A DNA stretch of 64,000 nt from Oscillospiraceae bacterium (lineage in GTDB: Bacteria; Bacillota; Clostridia; Oscillospirales; Oscillospiraceae): NCBI GenBank assembly GCA_022793095.1, contig JAAWCD010000109.1:1-64000 (forward strand), in the 5' to 3' direction. Below, piece by piece: positions 1-8,464 of this stretch. The position numbers and the translations under genes were made by a program. Within the stretch, counting starts at the first letter, position 1; each line of letters begins with the position of its first letter. The notes beneath the pieces were generated by a model. The model was not told the origin of the DNA and searched no databases. It saw nothing but the letters and a program-made list of their open reading frames with translations.

Positions 1-57
1 CAGGCTGTCGAAAAAGTCGACAGCCTGACGCTGATTTCGTCATTCTGACGAAATCAG
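1..57. repeat. Two adjacent perfect palindromes
   Basis: The first palindrome has arms 1-11 and 17-27 (CAGGCTGTCGA) around five bases. The second has arms 31-42 and 46-57 (CTGATTTCGTCA) around three bases. A diverged copy of the first, again followed by a different second palindrome, lies at 10144-10196. This is therefore probably a composite intergenic repeat rather than a terminator private to one gene. Bases 58-183 hold nothing I can name. Confidence 0.7.
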
Positions 58-183
58 CCGCCTGCGGGCGGGTGGCTGCACGCGAAAGCGGGGGCTTCCG
101 CCCCCCTTTCACACTATCCCCCTGCTCTGAAGCCTGTCCGCCTTGACTTCTGATTTCAATCCAGACTTTTCTGACAAACCAAA

Positions 184-207
184 GAGCGGCAGGAAAACCT
201 GCCGCTC
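184..207 (-). terminator. Hairpin after rny, duplicated after htrA
   Basis: A perfect 10-bp stem (GAGCGGCAGG) with a four-base loop lies downstream of rny in its sense direction. The identical 24-base hairpin lies downstream of htrA at 6982-7005. Position after two unrelated genes suggests a shared terminator or 3' end module. The U-tract is weak, so termination is inferred. Confidence 0.5.
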
Positions 208-217
208 CTATCTGTTT

Positions 218-254
218 AAAGTTCTTTTGGTTCTTTTCTTTCAAGAAAAGAACA
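218..254. repeat. A/T palindromic repeat (left-half form)
   Basis: Copy of the window-wide repeat: AAAGTTCTTTTGG followed by a TTCTTTTC / GAAAAGAA hairpin. It abuts the rny stop codon directly. Confidence 0.8.
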
Positions 255-1826
255 TTACTTCGCGTATTCCACTGCCTTGGTCTCACGCAGGACGTTGACC
301 TTGATCTGGCCGGGGTACTCCAGCTCGTCCTCAATGCGCTTGGCAATGTCCCGGGCCAGCAATACCATCTGGTCCTCGCTGACCTCCTCCGGCTTGACCA
401 TAATCCGGATCTCACGGCCCGCCTGAATGGCGTAAGCCTTATCCACGCCCTTGAAGGACGAGGAGATGGATTCCAGCATCTCCAGCCGCTTGATATAGTT
501 CTCCAGGTTCTCACGCCGCGCGCCGGGCCGGGCCGCCGAAATGGCGTCTGCCGCCTGCACCAGGCAGGCGATGATGGTCCGGGGCTCCACATCGTTATGG
601 TGGGCCTCGATGGCGTGAATGACCTCCTCGTTCTCCCGGTACTTCCGGGCCAGCTCCACGCCGATTTGAACGTGAGAGCCCTCCACCTCGTGGTCGATGG
701 ATTTCCCCAAGTCGTGGAGCAGGCCCGCCCGCTTGGCCAGAGTCACGTCCGCGCCCAGCTCCGCCGCCAGCAGTCCGGCGATGTGAGCCACCTCCATGGA
801 GTGGTTCAGCACGTTCTGGCCGTAGCTGGTGCGGTACTTCTGACGGCCCAGCAGCTTGACCAGCTCCGGATGCAGGCCGTGGACATTGGTCTCGAACACC
901 GCCCGCTCGCCTTCGGACTTGATGGTGGCGTCCACCTCCCGCTTGGCCTTCTCCACCATCTCCTCAATGCGGGCGGGGTGGATACGGCCGTCAGCGATGA
1001 GGCGCTCCAAAGCAATGCGGGTGATCTCCCGGCGGACCGGATCGAAGCAGGAGACCGTAATGGCCTCCGGCGTGTCGTCGATAATCAGTTCCGCGCCGGT
1101 CAGGGTTTCCAGCGTGCGGATGTTGCGGCCTTCCCGGCCGATAATACGGCCCTTCATCTCGTCATTGGGCAGGGGCACCACAGAGACGGTTACTTCGGCC
1201 ACATGGTCGGCGGCGCACCGCTGAATGGCCAGGGCGATCATTTCCCTGGCGTAGGTGTCGGCCTCCTCCTTGTAGTGGGTTTCGATCTCCTTCAGCTTCA
1301 TGGCGGACTCGTGGGTGACCTCGGTTTCCAGCTGGCTGATGAGGTAGTTCTTGGCCTCCTCCACCGTCAGACCGGAAATCCGTTCCAAAACCTCCAGTTC
1401 GCTGCGCTTGATCCGTTCGATTTCCTCCTTGACCGCTTCCACGTTCGCCAGGCGGGCGGACAGCTTTTCGTCCTTCTTTTCGATGGCGTCGGTCTTGCGG
1501 TCCAGGTTTTCTTCCTTCTGCTGGAGACGGCGCTCCTGCTTGTTCAGCTCGGCGCGGCGCTCCTTGACCTCTCGGTCGTTTTCGTTGCGGGCCTTCAGAA
1601 TTTCTTCCTTGGCCTCCACCAGCGCTTCCCGCTTCTTGCTTTCCGCGCTCTTGATGGCATCGTTGAGGATGCGGGTCGCCTCCTCCTCAGCGGAGCCGAT
1701 TTCCCGCTCCGCCGTGGCCTTCCGCCGGGCGATGCCGATAAAGACTCCGGCAATCAGCGTAATGGCCGCGCAGATCACCGTAATCAAGATGGCTGCTACA
1801 ATCGAAATCATAATTTTTTTTGACAC
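255..1826 (-). CDS. rny: Ribonuclease Y
   Basis: Membrane-anchored endoribonuclease that starts mRNA decay at the inner membrane face. The 523-residue length is normal. Visible parts are one N-terminal membrane helix, a long charged coiled coil (about residues 35-180), a KH domain with the GRxGRNIR-type loop ([13 protein letters not shown]), and an HD domain with the metal motif HDLGKS. The coding start is uncertain. GTG at 1826 lies only about one base after AGGAGG, while ATG at 1811 is about 16 bases away; both keep the membrane helix. A promoter-terminator unit lies directly upstream (1868-2204), so expression may depend on read-through. In Bacillus rny is next to ymdB; here ymdB is about 6 kb away. 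Confidence 0.96.
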   Translation of the reverse strand: MSKKIMISIVAAILITVICAAITLIAGVFIGIARRKATAEREIGSAEEEATRILNDAIKSAESKKREALVEAKEEILKARNENDREVKERRAELNKQERRLQQKEENLDRKTDAIEKKDEKLSARLANVEAVKEEIERIKRSELEVLERISGLTVEEAKNYLISQLETEVTHESAMKLKEIETHYKEEADTYAREMIALAIQRCAADHVAEVTVSVVPLPNDEMKGRIIGREGRNIRTLETLTGAELIIDDTPEAITVSCFDPVRREITRIALERLIADGRIHPARIEEMVEKAKREVDATIKSEGERAVFETNVHGLHPELVKLLGRQKYRTSYGQNVLNHSMEVAHIAGLLAAELGADVTLAKRAGLLHDLGKSIDHEVEGSHVQIGVELARKYRENEEVIHAIEAHHNDVEPRTIIACLVQAADAISAARPGARRENLENYIKRLEMLESISSSFKGVDKAYAIQAGREIRIMVKPEEVSEDQMVLLARDIAKRIEDELEYPGQIKVNVLRETKAVEYAK

Positions 1827-1867
1827 ACCTCCTGTTTTTTTCTTGTGGCGTTATGCCGTTGAATGAC

Positions 1868-1911
1868 AAAAAAGCCCCATCCGCCCATTATAAAATAAGG
1901 GCTGGAAGGGG
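1868..1911 (-). terminator. Rho-independent terminator upstream of rny
   Basis: On the minus strand a CCCC..CC..GCCC / GGGC..GG..GGGG stem is followed by six U residues (1868-1873 on the plus strand). It sits about 40 bases before the rny start and about 260 bases after the promoter at 2176-2204. It either ends a short RNA or attenuates rny. Confidence 0.65.
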
Positions 1912-2169
1912 AGGGCAAAAGCCCCGGACAGCCTAACCAAGGCCGCGCATTGGCAGCATGCGGGCCGAAGCAAGCAGTCTATGGATTTTTTATAGGTTGT
2001 CTCAGGCCAGGGAGGCAGAAACGCCCGGCGGGCATACTCCGACCGTAGAACCGCAAAAAGCGCGGCTATTTTCCCGGCTTGCGGGCAAGGCTATAAAAAA
2101 CGCGCGGTGGATTGCTCCGCCGCACGACGTGTCTTGAAAAACATCCCCTACAGTTCTTCAAATCAATCC
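1868..2169 (-). ncRNA. Candidate structured RNA or attenuator leader before rny
   Basis: A consensus promoter and a U-tailed terminator bracket about 300 bases with no credible reading frame. The transcript can form long-range helices: GCCGCGC (plus-strand 2061-2067) with GCGCGGC (1942-1948), and a nine-pair helix between 1926-1934 and 1992-2000. There are also local GC-rich hairpins. The rod-like layout and location recall 6S RNA, but I could not match a family signature. A cis-acting attenuator of rny is equally possible, since I see no other promoter between the terminator and the gene. Confidence 0.45.
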
Positions 2170-2175
2170 ATATTT

Positions 2176-2204
2176 ATTTTAGTGTGTTTTAGGCAAACTG
2201 TCAA
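2176..2204 (-). promoter_or_regulatory. Sigma-A type promoter for the RNA unit upstream of rny
   Basis: Minus-strand TTGACA (2199-2204), a 17-base spacer, and TAAAAT (2176-2181). No gene lies between it and the terminator at 1868. Confidence 0.7.
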
Positions 2205-2300
2205 GAAAAATCCTCTGCCAGTTCCGGCTTCTGGGTGGGAATTTCACAGAAAAGGCAGTGCGGCGGGAAAAAATGCCCCCGCCGCAGCGCCAAAAACACA

Positions 2301-3281
2301 TTATGTCAACCGGGCGGCATAGGAAACCCAGCCGGCCCGCTCCCGGCGCCGGAAGATATGGAGGCCGTTTTCCTCCAGGGCTCTGCCCACCTCCTCCGCT
2401 CTGGTGTCGATGATGCCGGAGCAGAGGAAGACGGCGTCCTCTGTCATAAATTCACGGGCGAAGGCGGACAGGGGAATGATGACGTCAGCCACAATATTGG
2501 CCAGCACCAGCTGGTAGCCGCTGCCTAGGGACCGGCGCAAACCGGCGTCCTTGGTGATATCTCCGGCCAGCACCCGGAAGCGGTCCCGTCCAATGCCGTT
2601 GAAGGAGGCGTTTTCCTCCGCCACATCCACGGCCTTTGGGTCGATATCGCAGCCCACTGCTGTGTCCGCGCCCAGCGTCAGGGCGGCGATGGCCAAAATA
2701 CCGCTGCCGCAGCCCAAATCCAGCACCTTACTTCCAGGGCGGACGTACTCTTCCAGGCCCTCCATACAGAGCTGAGTCGTGCCGTGGGAACCGGTGCCGA
2801 AGATGAGGCCGGGGTTCAGGTACACCGGGACCCGGCCTGCCGGGACGGTCCCGCCCCGCTCCCACTCAGGGACCACGTACAGCCTGTTTCCGACGGTCAT
2901 GGGCTTGTAATAGGATTTCCAGTTGTTGGCCCAGTCCTCTTCCCGAAGAGAGGCGGTTTGGACGGCCAGGGAGCCGGGGTCTTTGTTCAGGCGGCTTCGG
3001 AAGCCCTCCAGCCCGGCCACGATTTCGTCCAGCCGGGCATGGCCGTCCTCGTCGCCGGTGACGTAGAATTTGACACGGGTGACGCCCCGCTTGGAATCAA
3101 GAAGCTCCTCATCCACGTAATCCCAATACTGCTTGTTGTGCTCCAGAAAATCGGTAAAATCCCCCTCGTCCTCAATGACCAGCCCGGTCATGCCGGCAGC
3201 GGTCAGCCAGGCGGTCAAATCGTCCAGCGCCGCCGGGGTGGTGTCGATGGAGACCTCCAGCCAGATCTGTGTTTCCTCCAT
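2301..3281 (-). CDS. prmA: Ribosomal protein L11 methyltransferase
   Basis: Transfers methyl groups from SAM to ribosomal protein L11 in the cytoplasm. The 326-residue protein has the family's N-terminal substrate-recognition domain (about residues 1-110) and a C-terminal Rossmann methyltransferase domain. The latter shows SAM motif I (VLDLGCGSGILAI), the acidic ribose-binding position (GCDIDP) and a catalytic-loop motif (LVLANIVADV). The start is fixed by AGGAGG seven bases upstream of ATG. It stands alone here and is divergent from the next gene. Confidence 0.95.
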   Translation of the reverse strand: MEETQIWLEVSIDTTPAALDDLTAWLTAAGMTGLVIEDEGDFTDFLEHNKQYWDYVDEELLDSKRGVTRVKFYVTGDEDGHARLDEIVAGLEGFRSRLNKDPGSLAVQTASLREEDWANNWKSYYKPMTVGNRLYVVPEWERGGTVPAGRVPVYLNPGLIFGTGSHGTTQLCMEGLEEYVRPGSKVLDLGCGSGILAIAALTLGADTAVGCDIDPKAVDVAEENASFNGIGRDRFRVLAGDITKDAGLRRSLGSGYQLVLANIVADVIIPLSAFAREFMTEDAVFLCSGIIDTRAEEVGRALEENGLHIFRRRERAGWVSYAARLT

Positions 3282-3417
3282 GGGCGGTTCCTCCTGTCAA
3301 AATGTTGATAGCCTCAGTATACTCAATTTCCGCATGTTTTGCAATGAGGTGTGTCAGAATAGGAGGAAACGTCTCCGCGCACCACCAATCACACATTACA
3401 GAAGGAGGAATCCATCC

Positions 3418-3855
3418 ATGGAATTTTCCAACGATTACGCGCTCCTGAACGAAATCTACCTCACCGGCGTCATGGGCGTGGAGTCCATTCGCGGCCTGCT
3501 GCCCAAGGTCAAGAGCCCCCGCTTCCGCACTGACCTCCAGCGCCAGAATGAACAATACCAATCCGTCGCTCAGGAGGCGGACACCGCCCTGAACCAGATG
3601 GGCAAGTGCCCCGAGGAGCCCTGCCCCAGCCAGCTGGCTATGCTGAAGCTGGGGCTCTATGCAAACAGTCTGTGCAACCGGGAGACCTCCCATTTGGCGG
3701 AGATGATGATTCAGGGCAGCAATATGGGAATTCTCGCCCTGACGAAAGTGCTCAACACCTACCAGGAGGAGGATACCCCCGCCCGGGCCCTGGCTTCCCG
3801 CACGCTGGCTATGGAGGAGGAAAATATCAGGCGGATGAAGGCGTATTTGCAATGA
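3418..3855 (+). CDS. Small all-helical protein, function unknown
   Basis: A 145-residue protein starting at the ATG eight bases after AGAAGGAGG; an upstream in-frame extension to 3133 has no such site and overlaps prmA. The sequence is acidic, predicted almost entirely helical, and has no signal peptide or membrane segment. Helix-rich stretches with paired Glu/Gln/His residues (NEQYQSVAQEAD, NRETSHLAEMM) look like a four-helix, ferritin-like or spore-coat-like bundle. I do not recognise a specific family, and metal binding is speculation. It is monocistronic between divergent prmA and convergent mntP. Confidence 0.75.
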   Translation: MEFSNDYALLNEIYLTGVMGVESIRGLLPKVKSPRFRTDLQRQNEQYQSVAQEADTALNQMGKCPEEPCPSQLAMLKLGLYANSLCNRETSHLAEMMIQGSNMGILALTKVLNTYQEEDTPARALASRTLAMEEENIRRMKAYLQ

Positions 3856-3883
3856 CAAACAGGAGCGCGCCGCTTGAAGTTCT

Positions 3884-3918
3884 TTTCGGTTCCTTTAAAC
3901 TGGTTCTCCTGGGGGACT
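3884..3918. repeat. Collapsed A/T repeat remnant
   Basis: GAAGTTCTTTTCGG joins directly to TTTAAACTGGTTCT. These are the outer left part and the outer right part of the window-wide palindrome with the central hairpin missing. It lies between the convergent 145-aa gene and mntP. Confidence 0.55.
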
Positions 3919-4471
3919 ATCCTAATGCGCCCACCAAAATTTTAATCCCAATTCCAATCAACACACAGCCGCCCGCCAATTGCGCGCATCGCTGGCATAA
4001 CCCGCCCAGAGTCCGCCCGGCGAGCCCTCCGGCAGCAGAAAGCACAAAGGCCGTGCCTCCGATCACCGCCGCGGCGGCCAGCACCGGAACTCCCAGGCAG
4101 GGCAGGGACACCCCGGCCGCCAGGGCGTCCAGGCTGGTTGCTACCGCCAGCGCCGCCAGCCGTCCTGGCCGGAGGTCCGCCGCTTCCGGCTGTCCACACC
4201 CGGCCAGACCATCCCAAAGCATGCGGCCCCCCAGCCAAGCCAGCAGCCCAAAGGAAAGAAGGCCCGCCGCCGCTTGACTCCGGGCGGAAACCCACACGCC
4301 AAACCAGCAGCCCAGCAGCGGCATCCCAAATTGAAACGCGCCGAACCAACAGCCCAGCTTAACGCTGTCCCGCAGCCGGAAGCCCGGTGTGGATACCCCG
4401 CAGGCTACGGAGACGGCAAACGCGTCGATTGCCAGGCTCAGTGCCATCAGCCAGACAGATACCATCTTCAA
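3917..4471 (-). CDS. mntP: MntP-type manganese efflux pump
   Basis: A 184-residue integral membrane protein with about six hydrophobic helices. It carries two inverted half-repeats, each with an Asp in the first helix: SLAIDAFAVSVACG near the N-terminus and VATSLDALAAGVSLP in the middle. This is the MntP (formerly DUF204) signature, and the family exports Mn2+. No yybP-ykoY riboswitch is visible upstream, unlike the ATPase at 10.2-12.8 kb. The Cys- and Gly-rich helices are slightly unusual. Members of the related YtaF sporulation group are the alternative identity. Confidence 0.85.
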   Translation of the reverse strand: MKMVSVWLMALSLAIDAFAVSVACGVSTPGFRLRDSVKLGCWFGAFQFGMPLLGCWFGVWVSARSQAAAGLLSFGLLAWLGGRMLWDGLAGCGQPEAADLRPGRLAALAVATSLDALAAGVSLPCLGVPVLAAAAVIGGTAFVLSAAGGLAGRTLGGLCQRCAQLAGGCVLIGIGIKILVGALG

Positions 4472-4516
4472 ATCACCCCGCTCCTACTCTATGATCCGGA
4501 CTGGGCGGACATGCAA

Positions 4517-4556
4517 AAATCAGGCCTCCGGATCTGCCGGAAGCCTGATTTTCTCA
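4517..4556 (-). terminator. Terminator between the spo0A-like gene and mntP
   Basis: Minus-strand hairpin AAAATCAGGCTTCCGGC / CCGGAGGCCTGATTTTT with a U-rich end, about 65 bases after the Spo0A-like stop codon. Confidence 0.7.
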
Positions 4557-4621
4557 ATTTCCTCAATGACAGCGGCGATTTTGCCCCGCCAATCCCAACA
4601 TTTTGGCGAACAACGCGGCGT

Positions 4622-5320
4622 TTAGGACCCTGTTCCGGCGGTCCGCAGCCCTTCCGTCAGGCCCATCAGGAACTTCCTGGAGCTGGGCGCTTTGACTGGA
4701 TGGCCGAACATCGACCGGTAGTAATCAGAGTCCTTGGCGTGGGCGATGCCGGACACCCGCTCCACATTTTTCGACACGTTGCCCGCAGAGGTGCCCCACT
4801 GGTCAGCCACCTGATGGAAAACCACTTTCATCAGCGGCTTGGGTTCCTTCAGCTGAATCAACGCCTCCGCGGCCTGACGGCACTGGTCGAATTTCAGGCC
4901 CGCCGATTCCACGCCAAGCCAGCGCAGCCGCAGCGCCAAAGAGTCGCCGTCCATGCCATAGGTTTGGATGCGGCGGAGCAGCACCTCCAAATCCAGCGGG
5001 TATTCCATCACATGCTTGACCCCCAGAGCAACGGCCGCGCTGACCAGCTGCCGGTCCCGCCGGGAAAGCAGCATCAACACCGGCGGGCTGCATGGCGCCC
5101 CGTATAACGCGTCCAGCACGCTCAGTCCGTCCATATCTTCCGCATTCGCGTCCAAAAGCAGTAAATCGGGCGGATCCGCCCAGATGCGTTCCAAAGCTTC
5201 CGCGCCGCTTCTGAGGGGCGGGAGCATTATGATCCCCGGCTGCTTGCCCAGCCAGCTGGACAGTAGAATCATTTGGTCCGGATCGTGCTCCACAAGAAGC
5301 ACACGACAGGAAAATGCCAT
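4622..5320 (-). CDS. Divergent Spo0A-like response regulator
   Basis: A 232-residue protein with a receiver domain (1-120) and a Spo0A-type DNA-binding domain (about 130-228). The phosphoacceptor is D57 in LLLLDANAED, with acidic residues at 11-13 and Ser86. The usual conserved Lys is replaced (EYPLD near residue 107), and the recognition-helix region (SAGNVSKNVERVSGIAHA) keeps only part of the Spo0A pattern. It is therefore likely a paralogue or fast-evolving Spo0A rather than a canonical one. Start: ATG at 5320 has AAGGAGG seven bases upstream; the longer frame to 5452 covers the promoter. Two 0A-box-like sites flank its promoter, suggesting control by Spo0A or by itself. Confidence 0.82.
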   Translation of the reverse strand: MAFSCRVLLVEHDPDQMILLSSWLGKQPGIIMLPPLRSGAEALERIWADPPDLLLLDANAEDMDGLSVLDALYGAPCSPPVLMLLSRRDRQLVSAAVALGVKHVMEYPLDLEVLLRRIQTYGMDGDSLALRLRWLGVESAGLKFDQCRQAAEALIQLKEPKPLMKVVFHQVADQWGTSAGNVSKNVERVSGIAHAKDSDYYRSMFGHPVKAPSSRKFLMGLTEGLRTAGTGS

Positions 5321-5356
5321 GATGGAGCCTCCTTCTCTTCCACCCGAATCCTCCAT

Positions 5357-5428
5357 TCGACAAAATTCGGGCTTTTGTTTTATTGTAGCAGAAATACCGC
5401 CACCGTCAAGAAGGGAAAATTCGACATT
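5357..5428 (-). promoter_or_regulatory. Promoter flanked by two 0A boxes
   Basis: Minus strand TTGACG (5404-5409), 16 bases, TACAAT (5382-5387). A perfect 0A box TTTGTCGAA lies at 5357-5365, downstream of the expected start site. A second, AATGTCGAA, lies at 5420-5428 just upstream of the -35. The 0A box is the known Spo0A~P target (TTTGTCRAA). The downstream site would suit repression and the upstream one activation. Confidence 0.7.
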
Positions 5429-5580
5429 TTTGGACATCCCGCCATTCTTCAAAGGTTGTCCACAATAAGTTTAAAAATCGTCCCAGGATTCTTCATGATT
5501 TGGACATAAAGACAGGTTAGAATGGAGACAATCACAGGAGGGAGCCCTTCCCTCCCAGAAAGAAAAGGAGCGAAAGCATC

Positions 5581-6963
5581 ATGTATAACTCTTTTGACAA
5601 CCGTAACGAACAGGGCGGCTCCTGGCAGTCCTCTCCTTCCTATAGCAACTACAACAGCCATCAGCCCTCTTTCGAGGCCAGCGGCTACCGTGTGGAGGAT
5701 GCCCCGAAACAGCAGAAAAAGGGGCGAGGCAGAATTGTGGCCCTGGCGCTGTGCTGCTCCCTGTTGGGCGGCGCGGTGGGCGCCGGCGGCGTGGTCCTGG
5801 GCGGCCGGATGCTCCAGCCGGTTGGCACCTCCAATGTCCTGGAGGGGGACCGGTCCCTCTCCGTCATCAACGTGTCCCAGGTGGACACCAACAAGCTGCT
5901 GACCGCCGCGGAGGTCTACGCCGCCAACGTCAACTCCACTGTGGGCATCACCACTTCGACCGTCACCACCAACTATTGGGGGATTCCGGTGTCCGGCGCG
6001 GCGGCCGGTTCCGGCTTCATCCTCTCTGACGACGGCTACATTCTGACCAACTACCATGTGATTGAGGGAGCCACCGCCGTGTCCGTGTCCATGTACGACG
6101 GCACGTCTTATGACGCCTCTCTGGTGGGCTATGACGCCAGCAACGACATCGCCGTGCTGAAGATTGAGGCCGAGGGCCTGAAGCCGGTGGTGCTGGGGGA
6201 TTCCAGCACCATCAATGTGGGCGACGACGTGGTGGCCATCGGCAATCCCCTGGGTGAACTGACCTTCTCCCTGACCAAGGGCACGGTCAGCGCCCTGGAC
6301 CGGGAAATCACCCTGTCCAGTGGGTCCAGCTCCAACGGAACCGCCGGCTCCATCACTATGAGCCTGATGCAGACGGACTGCGCCATCAACTCCGGCAACT
6401 CCGGCGGCGCGCTGTTCAATATGTACGGCGAGGTCGTCGGCATCACCAACGCCAAGTATTCCAGCAAGAATTCCAGCTCTGAGGCTTCTGTGGACAACAT
6501 CGGCTTCGCCATTCCCATCAACAACGTCCGGAACATTGTTCAGAGCATCATTGAAAAGGGCTACATCAGCAAGCCCTACATTGGCGTCACTGTATCCACG
6601 GTGAGCCAGAGCGAGCAGACCCGGTACAACATGCCCCAGGGCGCGGTCATTGAGAGCGTGACCGAGGACGGCCCCGCCGCCAGGGCGGGCCTCCAGACCG
6701 GCGATATTGTGACCCATGTGAACGGCCAGGAAATCGCCAGCCATCAAGAGCTGGTCAGCGCGGTGGGAGAGTGTGCGCCGAATGAGACGGTAACGCTGAC
6801 CATCTACCGGCAGGGGCAGACCCAGGAGATAAGCGTCACTATCGGGGAGCAGCAGCAGCCGGCCATGGGAGAAGGAGCGAGCCAGAGCCAGCAGCAGCCT
6901 TCTCAGCAGGGACAGAATGACCTCTTCGGCTCCTTCCCCTGGGGCTTCGGCTATGGCTATTGA
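5581..6963 (+). CDS. htrA: HtrA/DegP-type membrane serine protease with PDZ domain
   Basis: Envelope quality-control protease, 460 residues. Order: a polar cytoplasmic tail (1-50), one membrane helix (about 51-77), a trypsin-like protease domain, one PDZ domain (about 345-425), and a Gln/Ser-rich tail. The catalytic triad is visible as H159 (TNYHVIEG), D189 (SNDIAVLKI) and S274 (NSGNSGGAL). This matches the Firmicute HtrA/YyxA layout. ATG at 5581 follows AGAAAAGGAGCGAAAGC. It is divergent from the Spo0A-like gene and followed by the hairpin also found after rny. Confidence 0.95.
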   Translation: MYNSFDNRNEQGGSWQSSPSYSNYNSHQPSFEASGYRVEDAPKQQKKGRGRIVALALCCSLLGGAVGAGGVVLGGRMLQPVGTSNVLEGDRSLSVINVSQVDTNKLLTAAEVYAANVNSTVGITTSTVTTNYWGIPVSGAAAGSGFILSDDGYILTNYHVIEGATAVSVSMYDGTSYDASLVGYDASNDIAVLKIEAEGLKPVVLGDSSTINVGDDVVAIGNPLGELTFSLTKGTVSALDREITLSSGSSSNGTAGSITMSLMQTDCAINSGNSGGALFNMYGEVVGITNAKYSSKNSSSEASVDNIGFAIPINNVRNIVQSIIEKGYISKPYIGVTVSTVSQSEQTRYNMPQGAVIESVTEDGPAARAGLQTGDIVTHVNGQEIASHQELVSAVGECAPNETVTLTIYRQGQTQEISVTIGEQQQPAMGEGASQSQQQPSQQGQNDLFGSFPWGFGYGY

Positions 6964-6980
6964 GGATATAGGGCAATCCA

Positions 6981-7006
6981 TGAGCGGCAGGTTTTCCTGC
7001 CGCTCA
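6981..7006 (+). terminator. Hairpin after htrA, same as after rny
   Basis: Stem TGAGCGGCAGG / CCTGCCGCTCA with a TTTT loop. The core 24 bases are identical to the hairpin downstream of rny (184-207), in the same orientation relative to the preceding gene. Confidence 0.55.
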
Positions 7007-7114
7007 TCTTGGCTTGCGGAAATTGATTGCCCTTTGGGGCAAAATGGATTATAATAAAGAAAACGCTTTCGCTGAAGCGTCTGGAGCGGGGCGCGCCGGG
7101 AAACAGGAGGTCTT

Positions 7115-7402
7115 ATGGACACGCGCGAGAAAATCCATCTGACGCTGCTTTTATTCTTTGTGGTGACCGAACTCTTTTTTTGCACCATCCTTCCGCCAAT
7201 TTTGAAAGCATGCGATGACACCGCCTCAATTTTAAGCGCTCCCAAGCAGAAGCGCCTGCGCTGTTGGGGCCGGTTTGTGGAGGATACGCCGGAAAACCGC
7301 CTGCGTTTTTGCAGGCAGGCGAAACGGATATGGGCTTTGGTTCCCGTCTTTACGGCCCTTGTCTTTGCTCTCTTTTTCTTACTTCTCCCGTCGGAGCTTT
7401 GA
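7115..7402 (+). CDS. Small membrane protein, function unknown
   Basis: A 95-residue protein whose ATG follows AGGAGG by five bases. It has one hydrophobic helix near residues 9-30 and another near 72-92, joined by a Cys- and Arg-rich cytosolic-looking loop (residues 31-70). I do not recognise a family. It ends 10 bases before ymdB and probably forms a two-gene operon with it. Confidence 0.7.
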   Translation: MDTREKIHLTLLLFFVVTELFFCTILPPILKACDDTASILSAPKQKRLRCWGRFVEDTPENRLRFCRQAKRIWALVPVFTALVFALFFLLLPSEL

Positions 7403-7412
7403 GGTGAACCGA

Positions 7413-8192
7413 ATGTTATTGAATTTATTTGCCGTAGGCGACGTGGTGGCGGAATCCGGCCTGGATTACCTGTGCCGGCATCTGCGGTCCCTGAAAAAAT
7501 TGTACGATGTCCATTTTACGGTGGTCAACGGAGAAAACGCCGCCAACCTGGGGCTCACACCCAAACAGGCCGAGGCGATTTTGGACGCCGGCGCGGATGT
7601 CATCACCCTGGGAAATCACACCTGGGGCAAGGTGCAAATCACCGGATTTCTGGATGATTCCCCCTACATTCTCCGGCCCGCCAACTTTGCGCCCCAGGTT
7701 CCGGGCCGGGGCTGGGGCGTCTTTGACGGCCCCCAGGGCCTGCGGATTGGGGTGCTCAACCTGATCGGCCGGACGGAGATGGACCCCAACGCGGACAACC
7801 CCTTTACAGCGGCGGACCGGATTTTGAAGGAGCTGGACGCGGATCTGGCGGTGGTGGACTTCCACGCCGAAGCCACCAGCGAGAAGCTGGCCATGGCCTG
7901 GTATCTGGACGGCCGGGTGTCCGCCCACTGGGGCACTCACACCCATGTACCCACAGCGGACGCGCAGATTCTGCCCCAGGGCACTGGGCATGTCACCGAC
8001 CTGGGCATGACCGGGCCGGTCAATTCCGTGCTGGGCATCAAGCCGGAGCTGTCCATCAACCGCTTTCTGGGCGGACTGCCCCGCCGGTATGAGGCCGCGC
8101 CCGGCCCTTGCAAGCTCAACGGGGCGCTGTTCACCATCGACACCCAGACAAAGAAATGCGTCGGGGTGCGAAGGGTGGACATTGCGGACTGA
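7413..8192 (+). CDS. ymdB: YmdB-family metallophosphoesterase
   Basis: A 259-residue calcineurin-like phosphoesterase of the TIGR00282/YmdB family. Bacillus YmdB hydrolyses 2',3'-cyclic nucleotides and affects biofilm and mRNA turnover. Metal-ligand motifs are in order: GDVVAES, NGENAA, GNHTW, VDFHAEATSEK and GTHTHVPTAD. Start: ATG at 7413 after GAGGTGA; a longer frame from 7275 overlaps the small membrane gene. ymdB usually adjoins rny in Firmicutes; here they lie on opposite strands about 6 kb apart. Confidence 0.93.
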   Translation: MLLNLFAVGDVVAESGLDYLCRHLRSLKKLYDVHFTVVNGENAANLGLTPKQAEAILDAGADVITLGNHTWGKVQITGFLDDSPYILRPANFAPQVPGRGWGVFDGPQGLRIGVLNLIGRTEMDPNADNPFTAADRILKELDADLAVVDFHAEATSEKLAMAWYLDGRVSAHWGTHTHVPTADAQILPQGTGHVTDLGMTGPVNSVLGIKPELSINRFLGGLPRRYEAAPGPCKLNGALFTIDTQTKKCVGVRRVDIAD

Positions 8193-8303
8193 GCTGAACC
8201 AGTTCTCAAGCGGCACCATAAAAAGCGGTGGCTTTGATCCGGCAAAGCCGCCGCCCGCTGTACCCGCTGTATGAAATAGGACAGAATCCGGTTGCAAAAA
8301 GGC

Positions 8304-8332
8304 TTGACAAAGGGGCGCGGGCGTGGTAATAT
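8304..8332 (+). promoter_or_regulatory. Upstream promoter of tRNA-Gln
   Basis: TTGACA (8304-8309), 17 bases, TAATAT (8327-8332). It lies about 130 bases before tRNA-Gln and may be a tandem promoter for it. No open frame of note follows it. Confidence 0.5.
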
Positions 8333-8407
8333 AACCAAGCTGTCACTGAATCGGAGGCCGGGCAATCTTTTTTCTTCCTGAGAACGCACGTCAATTGAAA
8401 AAGATGC

Positions 8408-8435
8408 TTGACAAAGTGAAAAAAATGAGTATAAT
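8408..8435 (+). promoter_or_regulatory. Proximal promoter of tRNA-Gln
   Basis: TTGACA (8408-8413), 16 bases, TATAAT (8430-8435); the mature tRNA begins 30 bases downstream. Confidence 0.8.
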
Positions 8436-8464
8436 AGTTTCTAGCTCTGTTTCAGCTTCTATAT

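Noticed and set aside
3917..4616. Second Mn riboswitch before mntP
   Set aside because: The leader contains only the terminator hairpin of the preceding gene. Neither conserved aptamer loop is present.
4622..5452. 276-residue form of the Spo0A-like protein
   Set aside because: The extra N-terminus would span the promoter and a 0A box. ATG at 5320 has a strong RBS and begins at the receiver fold.
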